DNA of 64,000 bases. Source: Demequina iriomotensis (GTDB lineage: Bacteria; Actinomycetota; Actinomycetes; Actinomycetales; Demequinaceae). Of the stretch, positions 35,222 to 44,071 are shown one piece after another. The DNA is taken from positions 27,198-91,197 of the forward strand of contig NZ_BBME01000019.1 of assembly GCF_000971395.1 (NCBI RefSeq), given 5' to 3'. Both the position numbers and the translations under genes were made by a program. The notes beneath the pieces are model-generated. The model was not told the origin of the DNA, searched no databases, and worked only from the letters and a program-made list of their open reading frames with translations. Each line of letters begins with the position of its first letter. Position 1 is the first letter of the stretch.

Positions 35222-35647
35222 ATGCTCAAGGGCTTCAAGGACTTCATCATGCGCGGCAACGTGGTCGACCTCGCGGTCGCGGTCGTCATCGGCACCGCGT
35301 TCACCGCAGTGGTCACCTCGCTCGTCGAGAACCTCATCAACCCGCTGATCGCGGCGGTGTTCGGCCAACCCGATCTCTCGGACGTCTGGACCTGGACCGT
35401 CAACGACGGCGGCACGCCCACGGACGCGACGGACGACGCGATCCTCAGCATCGGCGGCTTCCTCACGGCGGTCCTCAACTTCCTCATCGTCGCCGCCGCG
35501 ATCTACTTCCTCATCGTGCTGCCGCTGAACAAGCTCGCCGCCCTGCGCAAGAAGGACGAGCCGGCGCCCGACGAGCCGGTCGCGCCGACCGAGATCGAGC
35601 TGCTCACCGAGATCCGCGACGCGCTCAAGGAGCAGCCCCGCGCCTAG
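35222..35647 (+). CDS. mscL: Large-conductance mechanosensitive channel
   Basis: MscL of 141 residues, a homopentameric pore that opens under hypo-osmotic shock. The N-terminal helix and TM1 are MLKGFKDFIMRGNVVDLAVAVVIGTAFTAVVTSLVENLINPLIA, including the constriction residues; TM2 is FLTAVLNFLIVAAAIYFLIVLPLNKL, followed by the cytoplasmic bundle EIELLTEIRDALKEQ. RBS GGGGAGGGACGCC precedes the ATG. Its stop codon overlaps that of convergent ispE in a shared CTAG. Confidence 0.97.
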   Translation: MLKGFKDFIMRGNVVDLAVAVVIGTAFTAVVTSLVENLINPLIAAVFGQPDLSDVWTWTVNDGGTPTDATDDAILSIGGFLTAVLNFLIVAAAIYFLIVLPLNKLAALRKKDEPAPDEPVAPTEIELLTEIRDALKEQPRA

Positions 35648-36576
35648 TCCTGGACCAGCACCGTCCCGGTCACCGGACCCGAGGCCGTCACCACCGCATC
35701 GGCCGTGCGCGACGCGCGCAGGTGCGCGGCGATCGAGAGCGCGTGCTGGCGCGAGCGCGCGAGGGCGGCGACCGTGGGGCCGGAGCCGGACACGATCGCG
35801 CCGCACGCGTCCGCGGCGTCCGCCGCGTCGAGCACGTCCCCCAGGCGGGGCATGAGCGAGATCGCCGGCCCCTCGAGATCGTTGGTGAGGCAGCGGCCCA
35901 GCTCGACGGCGTCACCCGACATGAGCGCGGTCATCACCTCGCGGTCGACCTCGAAGTCGGACCACGCCTGCTCGCGCACGCCGATGCGCCGGTCGAGCTC
36001 GGCGAACACCGTCGGGGTCGACAGCCCTCGGGACTGCGTGGCGAGCACCCAGTGGAACTCGCCGTGGGACATCGCGGGCGTGAGCTGGTCGCCGCGGCCG
36101 AGCCCGACCGCCGTGTGCCCGTGCAGGCTGAACGGCACGTCGGCGCCCAGCTGGGCGGCGAGCGCCGCGAGCTCGGCGCGCGAGGCGCCCGTGTCCCACG
36201 CCTCGGCGCACGCGACGAGCGCGGCGGCGGCGTCGGCGGACCCGCCGGCCATGCCGCCCGCGACGGGGATGCCCTTGACCAGGTGGAGGTCGACGCCGTC
36301 GGTGATGCCGTAGGTCCGCGCGAGCAGGTCCGCCGCCTTCCACGCGAGGTTGGAGGCGTCGAGCGGCACCCCGGAGGCATCCACGGGCGCGCCCGCGGCG
36401 ACGTCCAGCGTGAGGCGGATCTCGCCGTCCTCGCGCGGCGTGGCCTCGACGGTCTCCCACAGGTCGAGCGCCTGGAACACCGTGACGAGCGGGTGGTAGC
36501 CGTCCGCGTCGGGTGCCCCGACGGTGAGCTGAAGGTTCACCTTCGCGGGCGCCTTCGCACGGACGGTACGGGTCAT
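35644..36576 (-). CDS. ispE: 4-diphosphocytidyl-2-C-methyl-D-erythritol kinase
   Basis: GHMP kinase of 310 residues in the non-mevalonate isoprenoid pathway, phosphorylating CDP-methylerythritol. Motif 1 is [16 protein letters not shown], the ATP-binding motif [19 protein letters not shown] and the C-terminal motif 3 [12 protein letters not shown]. It overlaps rsmA by ATGA, giving the conserved actinobacterial order rpfB-rsmA-ispE. The gene ends in a four-base overlap with convergent mscL, leaving no room for a terminator between them. Confidence 0.97.
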   Translation of the reverse strand: MTRTVRAKAPAKVNLQLTVGAPDADGYHPLVTVFQALDLWETVEATPREDGEIRLTLDVAAGAPVDASGVPLDASNLAWKAADLLARTYGITDGVDLHLVKGIPVAGGMAGGSADAAAALVACAEAWDTGASRAELAALAAQLGADVPFSLHGHTAVGLGRGDQLTPAMSHGEFHWVLATQSRGLSTPTVFAELDRRIGVREQAWSDFEVDREVMTALMSGDAVELGRCLTNDLEGPAISLMPRLGDVLDAADAADACGAIVSGSGPTVAALARSRQHALSIAAHLRASRTADAVVTASGPVTGTVLVQD

Positions 36577-37430
36577 GCCCCCACTGTGCCAGAGGCGAGG
36601 GCCTCGGCGATGCGTGAGAAGTCCTCGACGGTGAGCTGCTCGCCGCGCGTGAGCGGCTCGATGCCGACCGCACGTAGCGCGGCCTCGGCGGCCGCGGCCG
36701 AGCCGGCGATGCCGGACAGGGCCCCGCGCAGCGCCTTGCGTCGCTGCGAGAAGGCGGCGTCGACGACGGCGAAGACCTGCTCGCGCGTGGCCGTGGTGCT
36801 CGGCGGGTCGCGCCGCTCCATGAGCACCAAGCGGCTGTCGACGCGCGGCACCGGCCAGAACACGGCTCGGCCCACGTCGCCCGCGGTGCGCACGTGGCAG
36901 TACCACGCGGCCTTGGCGGAGGGCACGCCGTAGGTGCGCGAGCCCGGCGGCGCCGCGAGCCTGTCGGCGACCTCGGCCTGGACCATGACCAGCACGCGTT
37001 CGAGCGACGGGAAGATCTCGAGGAAGTGCAGGATGACCGGCACCGAGACGTTGTAGGGCAGGTTCGCGACCAGCGCGCGCGGCGGCGACGGCAGGGCGTC
37101 CACCTTGAGCGCGTCCTGGTGGATCACGTCGAAGCGGGCCGCCTCCTCGGGCGCGCGCTCGGCGACCGTCGCGGGCAGCGCACCCGCGAGCACGGGGTCG
37201 ATCTCGACCGCGGTGACCTCCGCGCCCGTCTCGAGCAGCGCGAGGGTGAGGGAGCCCAGCCCGGGCCCGACCTCGACCACGCGGTCGCCCTCGCCCACGC
37301 CGGACAGGCGCGCGATGCGGCGCACGGTGCCCGCGTCGACCACGAAGTTCTGCCCCCACTTCTTGTGCGGGGCCGTGTCGAGCGACTGCGCGAGGAGCCG
37401 GATGTCCGTGGGACCCAGCAGGTTCGCCAC
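36573..37430 (-). CDS. rsmA: 16S rRNA (adenine1518/1519-N6)-dimethyltransferase
   Basis: KsgA/RsmA, about 285 residues, dimethylates two adenines near the 3' end of 16S rRNA. The SAM site is [48 protein letters not shown] and the catalytic NLPYNVS; the C-terminal domain begins [12 protein letters not shown] placed the start at the GTG 37430, six bases after the rpfB-like stop; further upstream the frame has no homology. Co-transcribed with the rpfB-like gene and ispE. Confidence 0.95.
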   Translation of the reverse strand: MANLLGPTDIRLLAQSLDTAPHKKWGQNFVVDAGTVRRIARLSGVGEGDRVVEVGPGLGSLTLALLETGAEVTAVEIDPVLAGALPATVAERAPEEAARFDVIHQDALKVDALPSPPRALVANLPYNVSVPVILHFLEIFPSLERVLVMVQAEVADRLAAPPGSRTYGVPSAKAAWYCHVRTAGDVGRAVFWPVPRVDSRLVLMERRDPPSTTATREQVFAVVDAAFSQRRKALRGALSGIAGSAAAAEAALRAVGIEPLTRGEQLTVEDFSRIAEALASGTVGA

Positions 37431-37435
37431 CGGGG

Positions 37436-38257
37436 TCAGTACCAGCCCGTCGACTGCGAGTGGCCCCACGCGCCGCACGGGGTGCCGTAGCGGGCCTTGA
37501 TGTAGCCGAGGCCCCAGGCGATCTGCGTGGCGGGGTTGGTCGCCCAGTCCGCGCCGGCGGAGGCCATCTTCGAGCCGGGCAGCGCCTGCGGGATGCCGTG
37601 CGCGCCCGAGTACGGGTTGTGCGCGTTCGGGTTCCAGCCGGACTCTCGCGCCCACAGCGCGTCGAGGCACGACCACTCGTCGCCGCTCCAGCCGTACATG
37701 TCGGCGGCCATCTGCTGGCCGATCGCGCGCGAGGTGCCGGGCGAGACGCTCGAGGTCGCGGGCACGGAGGTCGAGGCGGTCTCCTCCTCTTCCTCCTTGG
37801 TGCCGACGGCGATGACCTCGTCGGTGGGCTGCTCGACCGTGAGCTTGAGGGTCTCGACGCGCGAGACCTCGACGCCGTCGACGTAGGTGACGTCGTAGGT
37901 GATGACCTGCGAGCCGGGCTCGCCCTCGGTCACGACCTCCTCGGTGCCCTTCTCGAGCTCCGGGTCGTCCTGCTTGACGGAGCCGGGCTTGATCGAGACC
38001 TCCTTGGTCTCGGTGGTGACCGTGGGGGCGTCGCCGGTCGCGGTCGCGATCTCGGGCAGCGCCGCGAGGTCGGCCTGGACGGCGGTCTGCTCGGAGCCGG
38101 TGAAGGCGGGGGTCGCGGCGGCGGCGAAGGAGCCGATGGCGAACGAGCCGAGCGCGACGGCGGTGCCGACCTGCGTCAGCACGCGGGTTCGCGCACCGCG
38201 CCGGTTGCGCCGCTCGCGGCGGCCTCCCGGCATGGGGGTGGAACGTCGGTAGCTCAC
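37436..38257 (-). CDS. Secreted G5-domain transglycosylase-like protein (RpfB position)
   Basis: Exported protein of 273 residues. An Arg-rich N-terminus and membrane signal ([25 protein letters not shown]) is followed by a G5 domain (~95-170: [40 protein letters not shown]), an acidic linker and a C-terminal lytic-transglycosylase-like domain ([55 protein letters not shown]) whose glutamate in RESGW is the probable acid. It occupies the rpfB position (tatD-rpfB-rsmA-ispE) and likely remodels peptidoglycan during growth or resuscitation, but lacks DUF348 repeats. A Crp/GlxR-like site lies upstream (38370-38385). Confidence 0.88.
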   Translation of the reverse strand: MSYRRSTPMPGGRRERRNRRGARTRVLTQVGTAVALGSFAIGSFAAAATPAFTGSEQTAVQADLAALPEIATATGDAPTVTTETKEVSIKPGSVKQDDPELEKGTEEVVTEGEPGSQVITYDVTYVDGVEVSRVETLKLTVEQPTDEVIAVGTKEEEEETASTSVPATSSVSPGTSRAIGQQMAADMYGWSGDEWSCLDALWARESGWNPNAHNPYSGAHGIPQALPGSKMASAGADWATNPATQIAWGLGYIKARYGTPCGAWGHSQSTGWY

Positions 38258-38369
38258 GGGGTCCTCTCGTCTGGCGGACCGTTGCCTGGGGGGGCGAGGC
38301 CGCTCTGTCTGACGCCTTTTATCTCATATTGATAACGGCGTCGTCCAACCCCGCTTGAGCCCAAGGTCC

Positions 38370-38385
38370 TGTGACGTGTCTCACA
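38370..38385. promoter_or_regulatory. Perfect Crp/GlxR-type site
   Basis: TGTGA-CGTGTC-TCACA exactly matches the TGTGA-N6-TCACA consensus of cAMP receptor proteins (extended CCTGTGA...TCACAGG). It is 113 bases upstream of the rpfB-like start, beyond an AT-rich stretch (38318-38338) that could hold the promoter. Crp in M. tuberculosis and GlxR in Corynebacterium control rpf genes, so the position is meaningful. Confidence 0.65.
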
Positions 38386-38394
38386 GGGGCATCT

Positions 38395-39243
38395 TTACCA
38401 GGGGCCATACAGGTTTTCCGACGTGACCGAGACCGCCTCGCACGCGACCTCCAGATCGACGTCGAGCACCGCCGCGACCGTCCGCACGGTCAGCGGCACC
38501 AGGTACGGCGCGTTGGGCGCCCCCCGATGCGGGTGCGGTGTGAGGAACGGGGCGTCCGTCTCGACCAGGACGCGGTCGAGGGGCGTCACCGCGAGCGCGG
38601 CGCGCAGCCCCTCCGCGTTCTTGAAGGTCACGGTCCCCGCGAAGGAGAGGTAGTAGCCGCGCTGCACGCACAGGCGCGCCATCCCCGCGTCGCCCGAGTA
38701 GCAGTGGAAGACGGTCCGCTCGGGCGCTCCGTCGCGCTCGAGCACCTCGAGCACCTCGGCATGCGCGTCCCTGTCGTGGATCTGCAGCGGCAGGTCCAGC
38801 TCCTTCGCGAGCGCGATGTGGTCGCGGAACGACCTCACCTGGGCGGCGCGCCCCTCCTCGCCGGTGCGGAAGAAGTCGAGACCTGTCTCGCCGACCGCAC
38901 GGATGCGGTCGACCCGTGCGAGCGACGCGATCTCCGCGAGCGCGTCGTCGTACGGGATCCCGCTCTCATGCTCCCCGGACGCGTGCAGCGGCGCCTCGTT
39001 GGGGTGCAGCGCCACGGCGCCCAGCATCGCCGGGTACCGCCCGACCGCGTCGGCCGTCCACCGCGCGGAGTCCAGCTCGCATCCGACCTGCACGATGCGG
39101 TCCACCCCCACCGCGGCGGCGGCGGCGAGGCGCTGCTCGACCGTCAGCTCGGGCTCCCCTGCGGGGAACTCGAGGTGGCAGTGGTTGTCGACCACCGCGA
39201 CGGGCAGCGCCTCGGGCGCCGGGGGCCAGGCTCCCGACCGCAT
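38395..39243 (-). CDS. TatD family metal-dependent DNase/hydrolase
   Basis: TIM-barrel hydrolase of 282 residues with the metal ligands of the TatD family: DNHCHLEF near the start, GETGLDFFRT, QIHDRDAHAEV, VFHCYSGD and ETDAPFLTPHPHRG. These proteins act as 3'-5' exonucleases or deoxyribonucleases in quality control. The gene follows metG by three bases and precedes the rpfB-like gene, the standard actinobacterial order metG-tatD-rpfB-rsmA. Confidence 0.95.
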   Translation of the reverse strand: MRSGAWPPAPEALPVAVVDNHCHLEFPAGEPELTVEQRLAAAAAVGVDRIVQVGCELDSARWTADAVGRYPAMLGAVALHPNEAPLHASGEHESGIPYDDALAEIASLARVDRIRAVGETGLDFFRTGEEGRAAQVRSFRDHIALAKELDLPLQIHDRDAHAEVLEVLERDGAPERTVFHCYSGDAGMARLCVQRGYYLSFAGTVTFKNAEGLRAALAVTPLDRVLVETDAPFLTPHPHRGAPNAPYLVPLTVRTVAAVLDVDLEVACEAVSVTSENLYGPW

Positions 39244-39246
39244 CGG

Positions 39247-41034
39247 CTACTCGTCCGCCATGCGCTCGAGCTCGGCCTCGACCATCTCGTCGTCCAGCTT
39301 CTGGAAGATCGGCGACGGCGCGGGCACCGCGGTGCCGGCGACCAGGTCGATGCGCCCCCAACCGCCCACGGACGAGTAGTCGCCCTGGATGACCGGGTAG
39401 TGGCGGTCGGCGAGGTCGAGGTCCGCGACCTCGTTCATCTGCGGCATGGGCGCGAGCACGCCCGTGCCGCCGAGCGCCTCGTGGACCTTCTGCGCGCTGT
39501 GCGGCAGGAACGGCGACATCATCGTGTTCGCGTCGGAGACCAGCTGCGCGGCGACCGCGAGCACGGTCCTCATCCGCTCCGGGTCCTCGTTCTTCAGCTT
39601 CCACGGCGCGGTGTCCGCGAGGTACTTGTTCGCGTCGCCGATCACGCGCATCGTCTCGCTGATCGCCGCCCGCTGGCGCTGGGTGCGGATGTGCTCGCCG
39701 ACGGTGCCGAAGGCGGCCTCGGAGGCCGCGAGCGCGGCGCGGTCGACGTCGGCGAGCTCGCCGAGCGAGGGGATCTCGCCCACGTTCTTGTGCAGCAGCG
39801 AGGCGGTGCGGTTGACCAGGTTGCCCCAGCCGGCGACCAGCTCGTCGTTGTTGCGGCGCTTGAACTCGGACCAGGTGAAGTCCGCGTCGGACGTCTCGGG
39901 TCCCGCCACGGCGATGAAGTAGCGCAGCGCGTCGGGCTGGTAGCGCGACAGCATGTCCCGCACGTAGATCACGTGGCCGCGCGACGAGGAGAACTTCGCG
40001 GACTCCATGGTGAGGAACTCGCTCGAGACCACCTCGGTGGGCAGCTGGAGGTCGCCGAACTCGCTCAGCTCTCCCCCGCGGGCCCCGCGCCCGTTGGCGG
40101 CGATGAGCTCGCCGGGCCAGATCTGGGAGTGGAAGGTGATGTTGTCCTTGCCCATGAAGTAGTAGGACAGGGCCTCGGGGTTGTTCCACCACTGGCGCCA
40201 TGCGTCGCCGTCGCCCTCGCGACGCGCCCACTCGATGCTCGCCGACAGGTAGCCGATGACGGCGTCGAACCACACGTAGAGGCGCTTGGCGGGGTTGTCC
40301 TCCCAGCCCTCCAGCGGCACCGGGATGCCCCAGTCGATGTCGCGCGTCATCGCGCGCGGACGCACGTCCGCGAGCAGGTTGCGCGAGAAGTTGAGGACGT
40401 TGGGACGCCAGCCCTGGCGCGCGCCCAGCCAGTCGGTGAGCGGCTGCACCAGCGCGGGCAGGTCGAGGAAGAAGTGCTCGGTCTCGATGAACTTGGGGGT
40501 CTCGCCGTTGATGCGGCTCACCGGGTTCTTGAGGTCGATCGCGTCGAGCTGGTTGCCGCACGCGTCGCACTGGTCGCCGCGCGCGCCGTCCGAGCCGCAG
40601 ATGGGGCACGTGCCCTCGATGTAGCGGTCGGGGAGCGTGCGGCCGGTCGACGGGGAGATCGCGCCGCGCGTGGTCTCCGAGATCATGTAGCCGTTCTTGT
40701 GCACGGCCTTGAACATCGCCTGGGCGACCGCGTAGTGGTTGCCCGTGGTGGTGCGCGTGAAGAGGTCGTAGCTGAGGCCCAGCTGCGTGAGGTCCTCGAC
40801 GATCACCCTGTTGTAGCGGTCCGCCAGCTCCTGAGGGCTCACGCCCTCGCCCTCGGCCTGCACCAGGATGGGCGTGCCGTGCTCGTCCGTGCCCGAGACC
40901 ATCAGGACGTCGTGCCCCGCGAGGCGCATGTAGCGGCTGAAGACGTCCGAGGGGACGCCGAATCCGGCGACGTGACCGATGTGGCGGGGGCCGTTGGCGT
41001 ACGGCCAGGCGACCGCGGACAGGATGCGTGACAT
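39247..41034 (-). CDS. metG: Methionine--tRNA ligase
   Basis: MetRS of 595 residues, class I synthetase. The HIGH-type motif is [11 protein letters not shown], the zinc knuckle [20 protein letters not shown] holds four cysteines, and the KMSKS loop is KFSSSRG, the variant usual in actinobacteria. The anticodon-binding helical domain follows; there is no C-terminal EMAP domain. I used the ATG at 41034, which has AGGA at suitable distance; an ATG three codons upstream is possible. Leads the metG-tatD pair. Confidence 0.97.
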   Translation of the reverse strand: MSRILSAVAWPYANGPRHIGHVAGFGVPSDVFSRYMRLAGHDVLMVSGTDEHGTPILVQAEGEGVSPQELADRYNRVIVEDLTQLGLSYDLFTRTTTGNHYAVAQAMFKAVHKNGYMISETTRGAISPSTGRTLPDRYIEGTCPICGSDGARGDQCDACGNQLDAIDLKNPVSRINGETPKFIETEHFFLDLPALVQPLTDWLGARQGWRPNVLNFSRNLLADVRPRAMTRDIDWGIPVPLEGWEDNPAKRLYVWFDAVIGYLSASIEWARREGDGDAWRQWWNNPEALSYYFMGKDNITFHSQIWPGELIAANGRGARGGELSEFGDLQLPTEVVSSEFLTMESAKFSSSRGHVIYVRDMLSRYQPDALRYFIAVAGPETSDADFTWSEFKRRNNDELVAGWGNLVNRTASLLHKNVGEIPSLGELADVDRAALAASEAAFGTVGEHIRTQRQRAAISETMRVIGDANKYLADTAPWKLKNEDPERMRTVLAVAAQLVSDANTMMSPFLPHSAQKVHEALGGTGVLAPMPQMNEVADLDLADRHYPVIQGDYSSVGGWGRIDLVAGTAVPAPSPIFQKLDDEMVEAELERMADE

Positions 41035-41076
41035 GGCGTCCATCCTAGTGTTCGCGGCAGGCCGCGGATCCGGGCC

Positions 41077-41086
41077 GGACGATGCG
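41077..41086 (+). repeat. GGACGATGCG dispersed motif, intergenic copy
   Basis: Exact copy in the 53-base gap between the VanY-like stop and the metG start, one base past the stop. Confidence 0.8.
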
Positions 41087-41087
41087 C

Positions 41088-42158
41088 TCAGTAGGTGGGC
41101 GCGGCGGGTCGGCCGAGGTACTGCTCGTAGGTCGCGTGGCCGCCGTCGCGCATCGCCGTCGCGACGTCCGGGCCCACGTAGCGCACATGCCAGGGCTCGT
41201 AGCTGTACCCCGTGATCGACGAGTAGCCGTCGGGGTACCGGACGATGAACCCGAAGCGATGGCCGTTGGCCCGCACCCACCGCCCCGCTGCGGTGTCGCC
41301 GAAGCACGCGCCCAGCCGGCAACCGCCGCCCGAGCTCAGGTCCGCCGTGAGCCCGGTCTGGTGCTCGGAGTAGCCCGCGCGCGCCGAGACCCGGTCGGCC
41401 GCGGCCTGCCCCAGGTTCGCGACGTAGCGCGCGTAGAGCGACCTCTGGGTGGCGTACGAGCGGTACGCGCTGATGACGGTGAAGCTCACGCCGTCGGCCG
41501 CCGCCGCGCTGCGCATGCGCGCCATCGCGGCCGCGGCGGCGCCGCGGAGCCTCAGCGAGGACGATCCGGCGACCGTGACGAGGTTCGACGGCACGTGGTC
41601 GCGCGGGTCGAGCGGGTTGCGCTTGTTGACGAGCACGAGCGTGGACGTGGTCGGGAAGCGCGGCGCCGTCGAGATCGCGCTCGCGCGCACCCAGGCGAAG
41701 CGCCCGCGGTACTTCACCTGCGCCCACCCGCCACGCGAGATGCCCGTGAGCCGGCCGCGCTCGGCGCGGAACGTGGTCGCCACCACGGGCGAGGTGTTCG
41801 TGGGCCGCGACCTCAGCCTCACCCGCTCGCGCATCACCCACACGGGCCGTGCCTGCCACGCCGGCTTCACGGTGGTGAGGAACCGCGCGGGCGTCCACGC
41901 GTCGGTCCCGCCGATGCGCACCCGCACCCAGCTCCCCCGGGCCTCCCCCGCATAGGCGGCGGAGGAGCCCTCGAGCGCGCGGACGGTCACGGGCGAGTCG
42001 CTCGACGGCCTCGCGTGCAGGCGCAGGTCGGCCGCGACCACCCAGACGGTCCGCGTGCCCGACCCGGGCAGGGGGTCCGCGGACGCCGGTCCGGCGGCGA
42101 ACGCGGTGAGGATCAACGCCGCTACCACCGCGGCCGTCGCGCGCATCGTCCGAGCCAT
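41088..42158 (-). CDS. Secreted VanY-type D-Ala-D-Ala carboxypeptidase with SH3-like repeats
   Basis: Exported protein of 356 residues: signal peptide ([17 protein letters not shown]), two SH3-like cell-wall-binding modules ([23 protein letters not shown] and [25 protein letters not shown]), then the peptidase M15B domain ([46 protein letters not shown] with zinc ligands H and D, and EPWHVRYVG with the third ligand). It trims peptidoglycan stem peptides outside the cell. The domain is duplicated in the next gene upstream in transcription. Its start overlaps a copy of the dispersed motif (42142-42151). Confidence 0.92.
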   Translation of the reverse strand: MARTMRATAAVVAALILTAFAAGPASADPLPGSGTRTVWVVAADLRLHARPSSDSPVTVRALEGSSAAYAGEARGSWVRVRIGGTDAWTPARFLTTVKPAWQARPVWVMRERVRLRSRPTNTSPVVATTFRAERGRLTGISRGGWAQVKYRGRFAWVRASAISTAPRFPTTSTLVLVNKRNPLDPRDHVPSNLVTVAGSSSLRLRGAAAAAMARMRSAAAADGVSFTVISAYRSYATQRSLYARYVANLGQAAADRVSARAGYSEHQTGLTADLSSGGGCRLGACFGDTAAGRWVRANGHRFGFIVRYPDGYSSITGYSYEPWHVRYVGPDVATAMRDGGHATYEQYLGRPAAPTY

Positions 42159-42177
42159 GCGTCCCGCCCCTCCCCTT

Positions 42178-42212
42178 GGGCGGACTTCCAGGTTCGTCGC
42201 CCCGGTCCGCCC
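42178..42212. terminator. Hairpin between the two VanY genes
   Basis: GGGCGGAC (42178-42185) and GTCCGCCC (42205-42212) pair perfectly around a 19-base loop, eight bases after the stop of the upstream carboxypeptidase gene. A T tract is absent. Confidence 0.5.
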
Positions 42213-42220
42213 TTCGCAGG

Positions 42221-43093
42221 CTACGGGTAGTCGGGAGCCGCCGGGAGGTCGAAGGCCTCCTCGAGGGTCGCGATGCCCTCCTCGTGGAGGTAGGCGGCGA
42301 GAGCGGTGCCGACGTAGCGCAGGTGCCACGGCTCGTAGATGTAGCCCGTGACGTCCTCGGCTCCGTCGGGATACCGCACGATGAACCCGTGCTCCCACGC
42401 GTGCGACGCGACGTAGCGCCCCGCCGCCGTGTCCGCGAAGCACGCCGTGAGGTCGCAGCCGCCCGCACGGATGTCCGCCGCGAGCCCCGTCTGGTGCTCG
42501 GAGTAGCCGGGCCGGGCCGAGAACCTGTCCGCCTGCTCCTGGCCGCGCGAGCTGACGTAGCCGTCGTACAGCGACTCCTGGAGCGCGTGGTCGCGGTACG
42601 CCGTGGTGATCGCGAAGCCGGCGTCCTCCTCCATCGCGGCCCGGTACAGCGCGGTCATCGCCGCGGCGGCGTCCTCGCGCATCGTCGCGCCGCCGGGCAC
42701 CTCCGCGACGCTCACCAGGTCGCTCGGGGCGAAGTCCTCCGGGTCGAGCGGCCGTCGTTTGTTGACCACCACCCACAGCGAGCCCGGACGGTCGATGCTG
42801 CGCGCCGTGAGGTCGAAGGCGGCCTCGCTCGGCGCGGGCGTGGGCGTAAGGGTCCCCGTCGAGGTGGGCGAGGCCTCCGGGGTGGACGCGGGCGTCGACG
42901 AGGCGCCGGCGATCGCGTCGGACGCCGCGGCCGAGACGGTTCCGGCGGCGCTCGGCTCCTCCGCACCGCCGAGGATGCGGCTGCCGAGCTCGGCGGCGCC
43001 GAAGCCCGCGAGGGTGCCGACGATGAGCACCACCAGCACGGCACCGACGCGGCGCCGCCGGTAGACGTAGACCGGCTCGTGCGAGACCCTCAT
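42221..43093 (-). CDS. Membrane-anchored VanY-type D-Ala-D-Ala carboxypeptidase
   Basis: Protein of 290 residues: one N-terminal membrane segment ([21 protein letters not shown]), a Ser/Thr/Pro-rich stalk (~45-85) and an M15B peptidase domain ([56 protein letters not shown]) with complete zinc ligands. It has no SH3 modules, unlike the tandem paralogue at 41088-42158, so the pair probably arose by duplication and split into an anchored and a wall-binding form. A hairpin separates the two genes. Confidence 0.92.
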   Translation of the reverse strand: MRVSHEPVYVYRRRRVGAVLVVLIVGTLAGFGAAELGSRILGGAEEPSAAGTVSAAASDAIAGASSTPASTPEASPTSTGTLTPTPAPSEAAFDLTARSIDRPGSLWVVVNKRRPLDPEDFAPSDLVSVAEVPGGATMREDAAAAMTALYRAAMEEDAGFAITTAYRDHALQESLYDGYVSSRGQEQADRFSARPGYSEHQTGLAADIRAGGCDLTACFADTAAGRYVASHAWEHGFIVRYPDGAEDVTGYIYEPWHLRYVGTALAAYLHEEGIATLEEAFDLPAAPDYP

Positions 43094-43152
43094 CGGGGCG
43101 TGCTCCGCCCGTGCGAGCGGACGGGGCTCACGGCGGTCACGCCTCGACTCTA

Positions 43153-43185
43153 CGTGCGCGCCGGCGCGGGGCCGCGCGGCGCACG
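43153..43185. terminator. GC-rich hairpin downstream of rsmI
   Basis: CGTGCGC...GCGCGG and CCGCGC...GCACG fold into a long, slightly imperfect stem 11 bases past the rsmI stop, before the leftward VanY gene. High local GC makes the exact pairing uncertain. Confidence 0.4.
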
Positions 43186-43195
43186 CGGGCGCCGG

Positions 43196-44029
43196 TCAGC
43201 CGCGCGCCGCGAGGACCGCCGCGTACAGCTCGCGGCTGGGCACGCCGGCCGTCGCCGCGACGTCCGCGACCGCGGCCTTGGCGCGCTCGCCCGCCTCGAC
43301 ACGGGCGAGCACCTCGGCGACCAGCGCCTCGACCGTGGGCGCCGCGCCCTCGCGGCCGGCGACGGTCACCACGATCTCGCCGCGGGGCTCCTCCGTCGCG
43401 GCCCAGCCGGCGAGCTCCGCGAGGGTGCCGCGACGGGTCTCCTCGTAGGTCTTGGTGATCTCGCGCGACACCGCCGCGGGGCGGTCGAAGCCGAGCGACT
43501 CGGCCATCGCGCCGAGGGTCGCGGCGAGGCGATGCGGCGCCTCGAAGAAGACCATGGTCCGCTCCTCGAGCGCCAAGGACGCCAGCCGGGCCGTGCGCTC
43601 GCCGGGCTTGCGCGGCAGGAACCCCTCGAAGCAGAAGCGGTCCGTGGGCAGCCCGGACAGCGCGAGCGCGGCGAGCGCGGCGGACGGCCCCGGCAGGACG
43701 GTCACGTCCACCCCGGCGCGCACGGCCGCCTCGACCACGCGGAAGCCGGGGTCGGACACCGCCGGCATGCCCGCATCGGACACCACCAGGACCGTCGCGC
43801 CGTCGCGCGCCCGGACCACCAGCTCCGCCGCGGACGCGGCCTCGTTGTGGTCGTGGTGCGCCACGAGCGTGCCGCCGATGCGCACGCCCAGGCGGGTCGC
43901 GAGGTCGCGCACCCGCCGCGTGTCCTCCGCGGCCACGAGGTCGGAGGAGGCGAGCGCGTCCTTGAGCCGTGCCGACGCATCGTCCGGGTTGCCGATGGGC
44001 GTCGCTGCGAGGACGATGCGGCCGGTCAT
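43196..44029 (-). CDS. rsmI: 16S rRNA (cytidine1402-2'-O)-methyltransferase
   Basis: RsmI, 277 residues, a tetrapyrrole-methylase-fold enzyme that 2'-O-methylates C1402 in the ribosomal P site. Family motifs are IVLAATPIGNPDDASARL, VAAEDTRRVRDLATRLG, VLVVSDAGMPAVSDPGFRV, VLPGPSAALAALALSGLP and FFEAPHRL. It is divergent from the protein mannosyltransferase gene, the arrangement conserved in mycobacteria (Rv1003/Rv1002c). Two copies of the dispersed motif lie within its first 20 codons. Confidence 0.97.
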   Translation of the reverse strand: MTGRIVLAATPIGNPDDASARLKDALASSDLVAAEDTRRVRDLATRLGVRIGGTLVAHHDHNEAASAAELVVRARDGATVLVVSDAGMPAVSDPGFRVVEAAVRAGVDVTVLPGPSAALAALALSGLPTDRFCFEGFLPRKPGERTARLASLALEERTMVFFEAPHRLAATLGAMAESLGFDRPAAVSREITKTYEETRRGTLAELAGWAATEEPRGEIVVTVAGREGAAPTVEALVAEVLARVEAGERAKAAVADVAATAGVPSRELYAAVLAARG

Positions 44030-44071
44030 GGCTTCAGCGTCCCATACCCGGCCTCCCACTAGGCTTCGCGT

